Shown: piece by piece, positions 32,682-42,041 of the stretch
Position numbering within the stretch: position 1 is the first letter of the stretch
Layout of the letters: each line of letters opens with the position of its first letter
NCBI RefSeq assembly: GCF_026967805.1
Contig: NZ_JAPVBG010000002.1
Coordinates: 386,928 to 450,927, forward strand
DNA from: Blastococcus sp. VKM Ac-2987
Lineage (GTDB): Bacteria > Actinomycetota > Actinomycetes > Mycobacteriales > Geodermatophilaceae
DNA: 64,000 bases
Direction of reading: 5' to 3'
Made by a program: the position numbers and the translations under genes
Notes under the pieces: model-generated
Databases searched by the model: none
What the model was told of the DNA's origin: nothing
What the model saw: only the letters and a program-made list of their open reading frames with translations

Positions 32682-34751
32682 GTGTCTCTCCCCGCAGCCC
32701 CCGAGACCACCGCCCCCGATCCCGTCCTCGCTGCCGAGCGCGCCCACCTGCGCCGGGCCGCCGACTGCCTGGCGCAGATGCGCGTCGCCGCATCCGCCGT
32801 CACCGACGCCGGCGTCGACTCCTGGGCGTCCGAGCGCCTCGGCGCCGCCCGGGCCGAGCGGCTGGCCGCCCTGGCCGCCGACCCCGGCGTCCCGCCGTTC
32901 TTCGGGCGCACCGACGCGCTGCCGGTCGACGGCGCCGGCGAGACCTTCCACATCGGCCGCCGGCACGTGCGCGACGCCGCGGGCGACCCGGTCGTCATCG
33001 ACTGGCGGGCGCCGATGAGCCGGCCGTTCTACCAGGCCAACGCCGCCGATCCGCAGGGCGTGGCGCGGCGCCGCCGGTTCGGCTTCTCCGGCGGCGAGCT
33101 CACCGGCTACGAGGACGAGCTGCTCGCCGAGCCGGGCTCCGGGCATCCCGGCGAGCTGCTGCGCGCGGAGATCGAGCGGCCGCGCAGCGGCCCGATGCGC
33201 GACATCGTCGCCACCATCCAGCCCGACCAGGACGACATCGTCCGCGCCCCGCTGGCCGACTCCATCTGCGTGCAGGGCGCTCCGGGCACCGGGAAGACCG
33301 CCGTCGGCCTGCACCGGGCGGCCTACCTGCTCTACACGCACGGCGGGCAGCTGGCGCGCACCGGCGTCCTGGTCGTCGGGCCCAACCGGGCGTTCCTGCG
33401 CTACATCGAGCAGGTGCTGCCCACCCTCGGCGAGGCCGACGTCGCGCAGACCACGGTGGCCGAGCTGACCGCCCGGGTGCCGGTGCGGGCCGAGGACCGC
33501 CCCGACGTCGCGACGCTCAAGGGCGACGCCCGGCTGGCCGAGGTGCTGCGCCGGGCGCTGTGGGGCGAGATCGCCAAGCCGGTCGACGACGTGCTGTTGC
33601 CCCTGGCCGGACGGCGTTACCGGGTGCCGGTCGAGCGGCTCAAGCGCGCCGTCGACGACCTGCGCCGCCGGGGGAGGGGCACCGACGACCAGCAGCTGCT
33701 GCACTACGCGGCCGGCCGCGAGCGGCTGGCGATGCTGCTGGCGACGGACGCCCGCCGGCAGAAGGAGGAGGCCGGCGGCAGCCCTTCCGACGGCGAGGTC
33801 CGGCGGGCCGCCCGCAGCCCCGAGGTGCGGGAGTTCTGCGACCGCGTCTGGCCGGCCCGGGACGCCGCCGGGCTGCTGCTCCGGCTGTGGACCGAACCCG
33901 ACCGGCTGGCCCGCGCCGCCCGCGGGATCCTGGACGACGCCGAGCAGGCGCTGCTGCGCTGGCCGGTGCCGCCCCGGTCGGTGCGCACCGCCCCGTGGAC
34001 GGCGGCCGACGCGGTGCTGGCCGACGAGCTCGCCGGGCTGCTGGAGCGCACCCCCGGCCACGGGCACGTGGTCGTCGACGAGGCGCAGGACCTCTCGCCC
34101 ATGCAGTGCCGGGCGATCGCCCGCCGGCTGGGCGCCGGCTCGCTCACCGTGCTCGGCGACCTGGCGCAGGGCACCAGCCCCTGGTCGCCGGACGACTGGG
34201 CTCGCACGCTGGCCGACCTGGGGCGGCCGGACGCCGGCATCACCCCGCTGACCCGGGGCTACCGGGTGCCGGCCGAGGTGCTCGACTTCGCCAACCGGCT
34301 GCTACCGGTGATCGCCCCCGGGCTGACGCCGGCCACCGCGGTCCGGTCCGAGCCCGACGCGCTGTCGCTGCGACCGGTGCCCGCGTTCGGGGGCCCGCTG
34401 CTGGAGGTGGTCGGGGCGCTGGCCGCGGTCGCCGGCTCGATCGGGATCGTCTGCGCCGACGCGGCGGTGGCCGGGGTGGCCGGCCTGCTCACCGGCGCCG
34501 GCGTCGACGCGGCCGAGCTCACCGACGACGGGACGGGCGCGGCCGCGGTCGCCGTCGTCCCCGCCACGCTGGCCAAGGGGCTGGAGTTCGACGCGGTGGT
34601 GGTCGTCGACCCCGCGGCGATCGTGGCGGCCGAGCCGCGCGGCCTGCACCGGCTCTACGTCGTCCTCACCCGGGCGGTCAGCACCCTGGTGGTCCTGCAC
34701 CGCGACGACCTCCCGGCACCGCTGCGCGGGGAGGCCGGGCAGCTCGTGTGA
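32682..34751 (+). CDS. helR: HelR-like RNA polymerase recycling motor ATPase (HelD family)
   Basis: 689-residue SF1 helicase-like protein. The N-terminal coiled-coil arm covers about residues 18-65, followed by HIGRRHVRDAAGDPVVIDWRAPMSRPFY. Walker A is GAPGTGKT at 199-206, Walker B/DEAQD is VVDEAQDLSPMQCRAIARR, and later motifs are LTRGYRVPAEVLDFANRLL and VVVDPAAI. HelR/HelD binds core RNA polymerase, dislodges it from DNA and in mycobacteria and streptomycetes confers rifampicin tolerance. The start is GTG 32682. I saw no convincing rifampicin-associated element upstream. It is divergent from an alcohol dehydrogenase. Confidence 0.88.
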   Translation: MSLPAAPETTAPDPVLAAERAHLRRAADCLAQMRVAASAVTDAGVDSWASERLGAARAERLAALAADPGVPPFFGRTDALPVDGAGETFHIGRRHVRDAAGDPVVIDWRAPMSRPFYQANAADPQGVARRRRFGFSGGELTGYEDELLAEPGSGHPGELLRAEIERPRSGPMRDIVATIQPDQDDIVRAPLADSICVQGAPGTGKTAVGLHRAAYLLYTHGGQLARTGVLVVGPNRAFLRYIEQVLPTLGEADVAQTTVAELTARVPVRAEDRPDVATLKGDARLAEVLRRALWGEIAKPVDDVLLPLAGRRYRVPVERLKRAVDDLRRRGRGTDDQQLLHYAAGRERLAMLLATDARRQKEEAGGSPSDGEVRRAARSPEVREFCDRVWPARDAAGLLLRLWTEPDRLARAARGILDDAEQALLRWPVPPRSVRTAPWTAADAVLADELAGLLERTPGHGHVVVDEAQDLSPMQCRAIARRLGAGSLTVLGDLAQGTSPWSPDDWARTLADLGRPDAGITPLTRGYRVPAEVLDFANRLLPVIAPGLTPATAVRSEPDALSLRPVPAFGGPLLEVVGALAAVAGSIGIVCADAAVAGVAGLLTGAGVDAAELTDDGTGAAAVAVVPATLAKGLEFDAVVVVDPAAIVAAEPRGLHRLYVVLTRAVSTLVVLHRDDLPAPLRGEAGQLV

Positions 34752-34862
34752 CGGGGGTGTCCCGGGGGACGCGCGGGACGGCTCCGGTCGCGGCTCCGCC
34801 GCGGAGATGGTTGTGCAACGCGATCAACCCTGCTGAGCTGGCCTTTCAGCCGGAGGAGGGTC

Positions 34863-37220
34863 ATGGGGTCGCGCACGGGCACCGGCCGCACGCTGCTCAC
34901 CCTCGGGGGTGCCGTCCTGCTGGCGGGGGTGCTGCTGGCCGGGCTGCTGATGCCGTGGATCGGCGGCCCGGCGCTGGCCGCCCGGCAGTCCACCGGCCTG
35001 CTCGGTGACCCACCGGAGGAGTTCTCCGTCGAGGTGCCGGCCCGCAACAGCGTCATGCTGGCGGCCGACGGCGAGGTGATCACCTCCTTCTACCGCGAGA
35101 ACCGCGCGCCGGTCGCGACCGAGGAGATCGCCGAGGTCATGCGGCAGGCGCTGATCGCCATCGAGGACGCCCGCTTCTACGACCACGGCGGGCTCGACGT
35201 GCAGGGCACCGTGCGCGCGCTGGTCACGAACATCGCCGCCGGCGAGGTCGAGGAGGGGGGCTCCACGCTCACCCAGCAGCTGGTCAAGCAGACCCTGCTG
35301 CAGGCCGCCGGCACCCCGGAGGAGCGCGACGCGGCCATCGAGAAGACCTTCGGCCGCAAGCTGCGCGAGGCCCGGCTGGCCCTGGCGATGGAGAACGCGT
35401 ACAGCAAGGACGAGCTGCTCACCCGCTACCTGAACATCGTCTACTTCGGGCGGAACGCCTACGGCGTCCAGCCCGCGGCCCAGGCGTTCTTCGGCGTGGA
35501 CGCAGCACGGCTGACCCTGCCGCAGGCGGCCCTGCTCGCCGGCCTGGTGCAGAGCCCCTCCGACCACGACCCCTTCACCGACCCCGAGGGCGCCGCCGTG
35601 CGCCGCAGCCAGGTGCTGGCCCGCATGGCCGCCCAGGGCTACATCACGCCGGAGCAGCAGGCCGAGGCCTCGGCCGCCCCGCTGGGGCTGGCCCCCGCCG
35701 CCGCGCCGCCCCGCGGCTGCATCGAGGCGACCGTGGGCGCCTACGTCTGCGACTTCGTGCAGAGCTGGCTGGAGCGCGAGCACGGCCTCACGCAGGAGGA
35801 CCTCGAGCGCAACGGCTACGTGATCCAGACGACGCTGGACGCGGACCTGCAGCGCGCCGGCGACGCGGCGGTGGTCGCGACCGAGCCGCTGGAGAGCTCG
35901 CTGGCGGCGACCTTCACCGCGGTCGAGCCGGGCACCGGCCACCTGCTGGCCATGAGCGTCAACCGCGTCTTCGGCCACGACGAGGACGACCGCACGCAGG
36001 AGTCGTTCAACCTCAACGCCGCCCCCAGCCGCGGCGCCGGGTCCACCTACAAGGTGTTCGTGGCCGCCGCCGCGCTCGCCCGCGGGTACTCCACGGAGTA
36101 CACGCTCACCACGCCCAGCCGGTACGTCTCCCGCGTCTACGAGGAGGGCGGTGGGCCCTACGACGTCCGGAACTCCGGCACCTACCGGTCCACGCTCGAC
36201 CTGACGACGGCGCTCTACCAGTCCTCCAACACCTACTTCCTAGCGCTCGAGGACGCCCTCGGCAGCGTCGAGGAGCCGGTGCGGATGGCCGAGCGCATGG
36301 GCCTGTACGAGCACGGGCCCGGCGGGCTCGCGCAGCGGACCATCGACGAGAACAACGGCTCGTTCGCCTTCGGGCCCGAGGCGACCAGCCCGCTCGGGCT
36401 GGCCGGTGCCTACGCCACGCTGGCGGCCGGCGGCACGCAGTGCGACGTCGTCCCGGTCACCGGGCTGCTGGACCGTGACGGGGAGCCCGTCCTGGGGGAC
36501 GACGGCGAGCCGCTCGTCGACGGCGACCGCTGCACGCCCGAGGCGATCCCGGCCGGGGTCGCCAACACGCTCAACCAGATGCTGCGCAAGGACGTCGAGC
36601 CCGGCTACGAGGGGCAGACCGGCCGGCGCGCGTACGTGCCGGGGCACCAGATCGCGGGCAAGACCGGCACCACGCAGGAGAACGTCTCCGTCGCCTTCGT
36701 CGGCTACACGCCGGAGATCGCCGCCAGCGTCATGGTCTTCAATCCCAAGGAGAAGGAGGACGTCGGCGGCTTCGGCGGCGGCAAGGGCGCGACCATCTGG
36801 CACGACGCGATGGCGCCGATCCTCACGACCCGCGGCAGCAGCGACTTCCCGCCGGCGGACCCGGCCGTCGTCCGGGGGGAGACCGTCCCGATGCCCCGCT
36901 GCTCCGATCCGTTCGACTGCGCGGACGTGCTCAGCCGCGCCGGCTTCCTCGACCTCGTCGTGCGGGTGGACAGCGACCTCGCCCCGGGCGAGCTCGTGGG
37001 CACGAGCCCGCCCGCAGGCGGACGTGCGGTGCCCGGCCAGGCGGTCTCGATCCTGGTCAGCAACGGCTCGCGGTACGTGCCGCCCCCGCCCGTGCCGACG
37101 CCCGTCCCGGTGCCGGAGCCCGTCCCGGTGCCGCCTCCGCCGGTCGCCCCGCCGCCGGTGGAGCCTGCGCCGGAACCAGGCCCCGAGCCTGATCCCGTCG
37201 CGCCGGAGGACCCGGACTAA
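34863..37220 (+). CDS. Bifunctional penicillin-binding protein (class A) with PASTA-like and Pro-rich tail
   Basis: 785-residue class A PBP that polymerises and cross-links peptidoglycan at the outer face of the membrane. A single N-terminal helix (residues about 10-35) anchors it. The glycosyltransferase domain has EDARFYDHGG (E101) and GSTLTQQLVKQTLLQ. The transpeptidase domain has S394-TYK397, SSN at 454-456 and KTG at 600-602. A PASTA-like stretch (about 680-735: DVLSRAGFLDLVVRVDSD) precedes a repetitive Pro/Val/Glu tail. It starts at ATG 34863 after GGAGGAGG. The end overlaps BrkB by four bases, convergent. Confidence 0.95.
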   Translation: MGSRTGTGRTLLTLGGAVLLAGVLLAGLLMPWIGGPALAARQSTGLLGDPPEEFSVEVPARNSVMLAADGEVITSFYRENRAPVATEEIAEVMRQALIAIEDARFYDHGGLDVQGTVRALVTNIAAGEVEEGGSTLTQQLVKQTLLQAAGTPEERDAAIEKTFGRKLREARLALAMENAYSKDELLTRYLNIVYFGRNAYGVQPAAQAFFGVDAARLTLPQAALLAGLVQSPSDHDPFTDPEGAAVRRSQVLARMAAQGYITPEQQAEASAAPLGLAPAAAPPRGCIEATVGAYVCDFVQSWLEREHGLTQEDLERNGYVIQTTLDADLQRAGDAAVVATEPLESSLAATFTAVEPGTGHLLAMSVNRVFGHDEDDRTQESFNLNAAPSRGAGSTYKVFVAAAALARGYSTEYTLTTPSRYVSRVYEEGGGPYDVRNSGTYRSTLDLTTALYQSSNTYFLALEDALGSVEEPVRMAERMGLYEHGPGGLAQRTIDENNGSFAFGPEATSPLGLAGAYATLAAGGTQCDVVPVTGLLDRDGEPVLGDDGEPLVDGDRCTPEAIPAGVANTLNQMLRKDVEPGYEGQTGRRAYVPGHQIAGKTGTTQENVSVAFVGYTPEIAASVMVFNPKEKEDVGGFGGGKGATIWHDAMAPILTTRGSSDFPPADPAVVRGETVPMPRCSDPFDCADVLSRAGFLDLVVRVDSDLAPGELVGTSPPAGGRAVPGQAVSILVSNGSRYVPPPPVPTPVPVPEPVPVPPPPVAPPPVEPAPEPGPEPDPVAPEDPD

Positions 37221-38146
37221 CGGAGCTCCGGACCCGGGTCGAGCGCCTGCCCCGGCCGCGTCCGCGCCGACGGGCCGTGCCACCGCTCGTCCAGCGACTG
37301 GGTGACCAGCCAGCCGAGCAGGACCACCAGGTGCAGGGCGAACAGCCAGAGCCCGACCGCCACCACCCCGCCGACGACGACGAGCCCGCCGAACGGTGCG
37401 CCGAGGTCCAGCGGCAGGGCCAGGAACAGCACGAAGCCCTGCAGGAAGCCGGACAGGCACGCCGCGGTGAACAGCGCGCCCGCCAGGAGCGCCGGCCACC
37501 GCACGCGGCCCCCGCCGACGACGCGGAAGCCCCATGCCAGCGGCACGGTGAGCGCTGCCAGCACCGAGTAGTACCCGACGGCCACCTGCCCGACGGCGGC
37601 CGCCGCGCCCCCGCGGTCGGCCAGGTCGGCCATGAGCGACGCGGCCAGCAGCAGCGGGTAGAGCAGGACCGGTGCGAGCAGGAGGAGGGGGAGCGCGCCG
37701 AGCCGGCCGCGCCAGCCGGTCATCCCCTCGTGCCGGGTGCCGAAGCGGAGCAGGGCCCGCCGCAGCCCCTCCCCGTACAGGGACATGGGCAGCAGGGCGA
37801 GCAGGGCGCCGAGGGGGTCCAGGCCGACGCCGGCGTCCACCAGCCGGGCCACGGCCGCCGGTGCCCCGAGCTCGTCCGGGAGGAGGTCGCCGAGCCGCAC
37901 CCCCAGCTCGTGCACCCGCTCCGGGGAGGTGAGCCAGGCCGTCAGGCCGAACGCCAGCACCAGGAGCGGCACGATCGCGATGCCGGCGTAGAAGGTGAGA
38001 CCGGCGGCGATGAGCGCGAGGTCGCGGCCCCGGAGCCGGGACTTCACGCCGGGGAGGACGCCGGTGACCAGGCCCCTCAACCGGCCGGGGCGGGCCCGGG
38101 TGGGATCGTCTTCCGCCGTCCGCCGCTCGGGCGGTGCCTCGCTCAC
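37217..38146 (-). CDS. YihY/virulence factor BrkB-family membrane protein
   Basis: 309-residue inner-membrane protein with about six helices: LALIAAGLTFYAGIAIVPLLVLAFGL near the start, the LPLLLLAPVLLYPLLLAASLM region, VLAALTVPLAWGFRVVG and GLVVVGGVVAVGLWLFALHLVVLLG. It has polar ends at both termini. The family was once called ribonuclease BN and is now regarded as a membrane protein of uncertain function. It starts at 38146 and converges on the PBP gene. Confidence 0.85.
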   Translation of the reverse strand: MSEAPPERRTAEDDPTRARPGRLRGLVTGVLPGVKSRLRGRDLALIAAGLTFYAGIAIVPLLVLAFGLTAWLTSPERVHELGVRLGDLLPDELGAPAAVARLVDAGVGLDPLGALLALLPMSLYGEGLRRALLRFGTRHEGMTGWRGRLGALPLLLLAPVLLYPLLLAASLMADLADRGGAAAAVGQVAVGYYSVLAALTVPLAWGFRVVGGGRVRWPALLAGALFTAACLSGFLQGFVLFLALPLDLGAPFGGLVVVGGVVAVGLWLFALHLVVLLGWLVTQSLDERWHGPSARTRPGQALDPGPELR

Positions 38147-38342
38147 CAGGCGATCGGCGGCAGGAACCGGCGGATGTCCATCCCTCGGTAGTGGTCCGGC
38201 GGCGGCGCGCCGAAACCGGGCGGGGAGGTTCCGTTCGTGGGCCCCACCGGGCTCCGGAGGTGTGGCTGCAGCGCCGGGCGGGGCTCGTGGTGCGCGGCGA
38301 GCCGGAACGCAGGGTCGAACTACACGAATGTCGTTCAGGGCG
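38147..38342. other. Intergenic sequence, no gene seen
   Basis: This is the first half of the 403-bp gap between the BrkB start and the NlpC/P60 gene. It must hold the BrkB promoter. I see no open frame with coding character and no strong repeat. The NlpC promoter and leader follow and are listed separately. Confidence 0.5.
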
Positions 38343-38372
38343 TTGTCACGACCCGGTCACGGCGCCTACGGT
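38343..38372 (+). promoter_or_regulatory. Candidate housekeeping promoter of the NlpC/P60 leader
   Basis: TTGTCA (38343-38348) and TACGGT (38367-38372) are separated by 18 bases, a fair match to the actinobacterial SigA pattern. Transcription would begin near 38379 and leave a leader of about 170 nt before the ATG. Confidence 0.5.
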
Positions 38373-38378
38373 GAGTAT

Positions 38379-38549
38379 GCCCGCCGGGGCTTACCGTCAC
38401 CGCCCCGCGTGACACCCGCCGGGCGCCGTCGAACCGGCCACCTCCGCGCACACGGGGAGTGACGGACCGATCCCTCCCGGACCGTGGCCGTGCGCCGTCG
38501 TGCCGGGCCGGTAGGCGGCTCGCGAGAGAGAACGGAGAGCCGCCGCACC
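38379..38549 (+). promoter_or_regulatory. Candidate ydaO/yuaA-type cyclic-di-AMP riboswitch leader
   Basis: This structured 170-nt leader precedes a secreted NlpC/P60 hydrolase, a known target class of the ydaO riboswitch in actinobacteria. By eye, GTCGAACCGGCCACC, CACGGGGAGTGACGGACC and GTGCCGGGCCGGTAGGCGGC occupy the order and spacing of conserved ydaO blocks. The last is the most similar to the motif's 3' end, before GAGAGAGAACGGAG at the ribosome-binding site. The match is approximate and the fold was not computed. Another cis-regulatory RNA is possible. Confidence 0.42.
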
Positions 38550-39644
38550 ATGGCGACCCCCCTGCGCCCGCTTCCCCGCCGCCGTACCGCGCGGGCGGGG
38601 CTGGCCCTCGCCGGCACCCTCGGCCTCCTGTTCTCGGCCGTTCCCGCGTCGGCCGAGCCGGGCGGTCCGAGCTCGTCGGCCGAGGCGGCGCAGCTGGTCG
38701 CCGAGCGCGGGCACCAGCTCGAGGTCGTCACCGAGCGGTTCAACGAGGCGCAGGACGCGCTGGCCGCCCAGCAGGCCGCCGCGGCCGCCGCCGCGGCCCA
38801 GCTGGAGCAGGCGACCGCCGATCTCGCCCGGGCGCAGGAGGCCGTGCGCGGCATCGCCCGCAGCGCCTTCACCGGGGAGAGCCTGGGGTCGCTCCAGGCG
38901 ATGCTCACCAGCAGCTCGGCCGACGAGTTCGTCAACCGGGTGGCCACGCTGCAGACCATCGCGGGGCACCAGAGCGGTCTCCTCGAGGAGGCCGCCCGCG
39001 CGAACGTGGCCGCCGCCCAGGCCCAGACCACCGCGCAGCAGTCCGCCGCCGACGCGCAGGCGACCTACGACGACGTCGCCCGGCAGCAGGCCGACCTGGC
39101 GGAGCAGGTCGCCGACTTCCGGGCGCAGTACGAGCAGCTCACCGCGGCGGAGCGGCAGGCCGCCGCGGCAGCCGCCGCCGCAGCGCACGCCGAGGACGGG
39201 CACGGCGGGGAGGCGCCCGCCGCCGAGCCGCAGCGCGCCAGCCGCAGCGACCGCGCCCCTGCGCCGTCGGCGCCGGTCGTGGCGAACAGCAGCGCCGCCC
39301 AGGCCGCCGTCGACGCCGCCATGGCCCAGCGGGGCAAGCCCTACGTGTGGGCCGCCTCCGGACCCGGCGCCTTCGACTGCTCGGGTCTGACCTCCTACGC
39401 CTACCGCGCCGCGGGGATCAGCCTCCCGCGGGCCAGCCGCAACCAGGCCGGCGTCGGCCAGGCGGTCTCCCGCGACCAGCTCCAGCCCGGCGACCTGGTG
39501 TTCTTCTACAGCCCCATCAGCCACGTCGGCGTCTACATCGGCAACGGCCAGATGGTGCACGCGCCCACGTCCGGCGACGTGGTCAAGGTGGCCAGCATCG
39601 ACTCGATGGGCGGCTACAACGGGGCCCGGCGGATCGCCGGCTGA
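38550..39644 (+). CDS. Secreted NlpC/P60 peptidoglycan endopeptidase
   Basis: 364-residue secreted hydrolase. A signal peptide covers residues 1 to about 36 (basic RRRTARAG, hydrophobic core, cleavage after ASA-E). Residues about 40-215 form a long Ala/Gln/Glu coiled coil, then a charged Ala/Pro linker. The C-terminal NlpC/P60 domain has the catalytic Cys277 in [15 protein letters not shown] and His325 in SHVGVYIG, with VHAPTSG further on. It cleaves gamma-D-Glu-meso-DAP-type bonds in the cell wall. This RipA/RpfA-like architecture is typical of actinobacteria. It has a probable riboswitch leader. The end overlaps the convergent next gene by 31 bp. Confidence 0.93.
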   Translation: MATPLRPLPRRRTARAGLALAGTLGLLFSAVPASAEPGGPSSSAEAAQLVAERGHQLEVVTERFNEAQDALAAQQAAAAAAAAQLEQATADLARAQEAVRGIARSAFTGESLGSLQAMLTSSSADEFVNRVATLQTIAGHQSGLLEEAARANVAAAQAQTTAQQSAADAQATYDDVARQQADLAEQVADFRAQYEQLTAAERQAAAAAAAAAHAEDGHGGEAPAAEPQRASRSDRAPAPSAPVVANSSAAQAAVDAAMAQRGKPYVWAASGPGAFDCSGLTSYAYRAAGISLPRASRNQAGVGQAVSRDQLQPGDLVFFYSPISHVGVYIGNGQMVHAPTSGDVVKVASIDSMGGYNGARRIAG

Positions 39645-40174
39645 CCATCCCGGGTGACCTGCTGGAGCAGGCCCCACACGAACACCGCCCGGGCGCCGTC
39701 CGGCAGGGACACCTCCCAGCGGGTCACCACGCCGGCACCGCGGGCGCCGGGCAGGCCGACGACGTCGTCGAGCACGTGCTCCCACACCAGCAGCCGACGG
39801 CCCGTGGCCGGCGGGACGGGCGAGCCGGGTGCCCGGACGAGGTGCTCGTTGTAGACGGCGCCGCCCGGACCGCTGAGCACCTCCCACCACAGGTGCGGCC
39901 ACAGCGGCAGGGGCCAGCGGCGCACCTGGACGTCGAGGTCGCCGAACCGCCGGTCCTCCAGCTCCTCGGGCGGGCCGAGGACCGCCGAGCGCAGCGCGAG
40001 CCCGCGCGGCGCCCGCCGGGAGTGCTGCAGCGCCTGCCAGCGGGTGTGCGCGGCGTGGGCCTCGGCCCGGGTCGCGCCGAGCCGGGGGAGGGCCGCGGCG
40101 GTGAGGTCGGGCCGGACGTCGGCCATCCGGCGCAGCAGGACCAGGCAGAACTCCCGCCGGGCCAGTCCGCGCAC
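39614..40174 (-). CDS. Conserved hypothetical protein
   Basis: 186-residue soluble protein without a domain I can name. [24 protein letters not shown] is an N-terminal helix region, and a Trp-rich middle ([29 protein letters not shown]) and [17 protein letters not shown] follow. GTG at 40172-40174 gives a sensible start with weak GGCAGGG upstream; an upstream in-frame ATG would add a Gly/Arg-rich leader. It overlaps the 3' end of the NlpC/P60 gene by 31 bp on the opposite strand. Trp, Pro and Asp spacing suggest a real folded protein. Confidence 0.6.
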   Translation of the reverse strand: MRGLARREFCLVLLRRMADVRPDLTAAALPRLGATRAEAHAAHTRWQALQHSRRAPRGLALRSAVLGPPEELEDRRFGDLDVQVRRWPLPLWPHLWWEVLSGPGGAVYNEHLVRAPGSPVPPATGRRLLVWEHVLDDVVGLPGARGAGVVTRWEVSLPDGARAVFVWGLLQQVTRDGQPAIRRAPL

Positions 40175-40287
40175 GGCGCCGACCCTGCCAGGTGCCCCTG
40201 TGCCGCCAAGGTCACACCCGCGGCGGGGACCCCGCACGCCGCCCGGTCGTTGACCCTCGGACAGCCCCGCCGACCCGAGGACGTCCG

Positions 40288-40611
40288 TTGACCCCGCGCA
40301 CCGTCGCCACCGCCTTCCGCATCGTCGCCGTCGCCGAGGCGATCACCTGGATCGGCCTGCTGGCCGGGATGTTCGTCAAGTGGGTGCTGCAGACCTCCGA
40401 GCTGGGTGTGCAGGTGTTCGGCCCGATCCACGGCGGGGTCTTCGTCGTCTACGTCCTCGTGGCGCTCGTCGCGGCCCGGGTGCTGCGCTGGTCGGCCGGC
40501 ACCACCGTGCTCGCGCTCGCCGCATCGGTGCCGCCGCTGGCCACGGTCTGGTTCGAGCGGCGGGCCACCCGCTCCGGTGAGCTGCCCGCGCGCGGGGCGC
40601 TGACCGCCTGA
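40288..40611 (+). CDS. DUF3817 integral membrane protein
   Basis: 107-residue membrane protein of the DUF3817 family with three to four helices. [25 protein letters not shown], then [25 protein letters not shown] and [22 protein letters not shown] are family hallmarks. The function is unknown. The start is TTG at 40288 with GAGG upstream, which gives the family's expected N-terminus. It lies 113 bp from the divergent hypothetical gene. Confidence 0.85.
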   Translation: MTPRTVATAFRIVAVAEAITWIGLLAGMFVKWVLQTSELGVQVFGPIHGGVFVVYVLVALVAARVLRWSAGTTVLALAASVPPLATVWFERRATRSGELPARGALTA

Positions 40612-40646
40612 CCCCCCGGGTGTGGCGGCTCGCTACGGTCGCCGTC

Positions 40647-41972
40647 ATGCCCGAGCCCGTCCTCCCCAGCACCGCCCGCCTCCTGCTGGCGCGCACCGCC
40701 CGCGTCCAGCGCGACGGCCGCGCGCCCAGCCTGGTCGCCGGCGTCGTCCGCGACGGCGGGCTGGCCTGGTCGGCCGGCCGCGGCGCGGTGGCCGAGCCGC
40801 ACACCGACGTCCAGTACCGGCTGGGCTCGATCAGCAAGACGGTGACGGCGGTCGTCGTGCTGCGGCTGCGGGACGAGGGCCTGCTGCGCCTCGACGACCC
40901 GCTGGAGCAGCACCTGCCGGGGACGCCCTTCGGCGACCGCACCGTCGGACAGCTGCTCTCGCACCTCGCCGGTGCCTCCGCGGAGAGCCCCGGCGGCTGG
41001 TGGGAGCGCACGCCCGGCGGCACCCTGGACGAGCTCGGCGTGGCCGACCGGGACGTCGTGCTCGGGGCGGCCCGCCGGTTCCACTACTCCAACCTGGGCT
41101 TCGGGCTGCTGGGCGAGCTCGTCGCCCGGCAGCGGGGCCGTAGCTGGGAGGAGGCGGTGACCGCCGAGGTGCTGGCGCCGCTGGGCATGGCGCGCACCAC
41201 GCCCCGGCCGGTCGCCCCGGCGGCCGAGGGGTTCGCGGTGCACCCCTGGGCCGACGTCGTCCTGCCCGAGCCCGAGCACCACGCCGGCGTCATGGCCGCC
41301 GCCGGGCAGCTGTGGGCGACCCTGGCCGACCTCGGGCGCGTCGCCGCCTTCCTGCTCGGCGACACCGCCGACGTCCTCGACCCGGCGACGCTGGAGGAGA
41401 TGACCGTGCCCGCCGGAGTCGACTCCTCGGCGCCCGGCTGGTCGTCCTACGGGCTCGGCGTGCAGGTGGTGCGGGTCGACGGCCGGACGCTCGTGGGGCA
41501 CGGCGGTTCGATGCCCGGCTTCCTCGCCGGGGTGTTCGTCGACCGCGAGGAGCAGACCGGCGCGGTCTCGCTGGCCAACGCGACCAGCGGCGTCGACCCG
41601 CTGGTCTTCGGGCTGCTCGCCGACCTGCGCGGCGCCGAGCCGCGGATCGTCGAGCCGTGGGTGCCCGCGCCGTCGCCGGTGCCGCTGGAGAGCCTCGGCG
41701 TCTGGTTCTGGGGGCCGGCCCCCTACGTCCTCCGCGCCGTCGCCGGCGGCCTGCTGCACCTGGGCCCGCTGCCCGGCCGCAGCGGGCGGGCCAGCCGGTT
41801 CACCCGGCGCGACGACGGCACGTGGCTCGGTCTGGACGGCTACTTCGCCGGCGAGACGCTGCGGATCGCCGCCGACCACCTCGACCTGGACACGTTCGTC
41901 TTCACCCGCACCCCCTACGACCCCGACGCGCCCGTGCCCGGTGGCGTGGACGAGGGCGGCTGGCGCTCGTAG
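40647..41972 (+). CDS. Serine hydrolase (class C beta-lactamase/PBP4-like)
   Basis: 441-residue penicillin-recognising-fold hydrolase. The SxxK motif is S61-ISK64, followed by the tyrosine motif Y147-SN149 and a C-terminal HGGSMPG (KTG-equivalent HGG). A C-terminal extension (about 340-441) forms a separate beta domain (VWFWGPAPYVLRAVAGG, GLDGYFAGETLRIAADH). The enzyme has no signal peptide, so it is probably a cytoplasmic esterase or D-amino-peptidase-type enzyme rather than a resistance enzyme. ATG at 40647. A 60-nt hairpin follows the stop. Confidence 0.9.
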   Translation: MPEPVLPSTARLLLARTARVQRDGRAPSLVAGVVRDGGLAWSAGRGAVAEPHTDVQYRLGSISKTVTAVVVLRLRDEGLLRLDDPLEQHLPGTPFGDRTVGQLLSHLAGASAESPGGWWERTPGGTLDELGVADRDVVLGAARRFHYSNLGFGLLGELVARQRGRSWEEAVTAEVLAPLGMARTTPRPVAPAAEGFAVHPWADVVLPEPEHHAGVMAAAGQLWATLADLGRVAAFLLGDTADVLDPATLEEMTVPAGVDSSAPGWSSYGLGVQVVRVDGRTLVGHGGSMPGFLAGVFVDREEQTGAVSLANATSGVDPLVFGLLADLRGAEPRIVEPWVPAPSPVPLESLGVWFWGPAPYVLRAVAGGLLHLGPLPGRSGRASRFTRRDDGTWLGLDGYFAGETLRIAADHLDLDTFVFTRTPYDPDAPVPGGVDEGGWRS

Positions 41973-41973
41973 A

Positions 41974-42033
41974 GGCATAGGAGGCTATGCCTGCGGTTCC
42001 GGCGCCCGAACCGTAGGCATTGCCTCCTATGCC
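41974..42033. repeat. 60-nt near-perfect hairpin between convergent genes
   Basis: Each arm is 26 nt with an 8-nt loop. The left arm begins GGCATAGGAGGC and the right arm ends GCCTCCTATGCC, with ATGCCT / AGGCAT and CGGTTC / GAACCG in between. Only one T-T mismatch and one G-T wobble interrupt it. It lies between stops of convergent genes and is less GC-rich than its surroundings. It may be a bidirectional terminator or a dispersed palindromic repeat. Confidence 0.8.
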
Positions 42034-42041
42034 CTGGGGGG

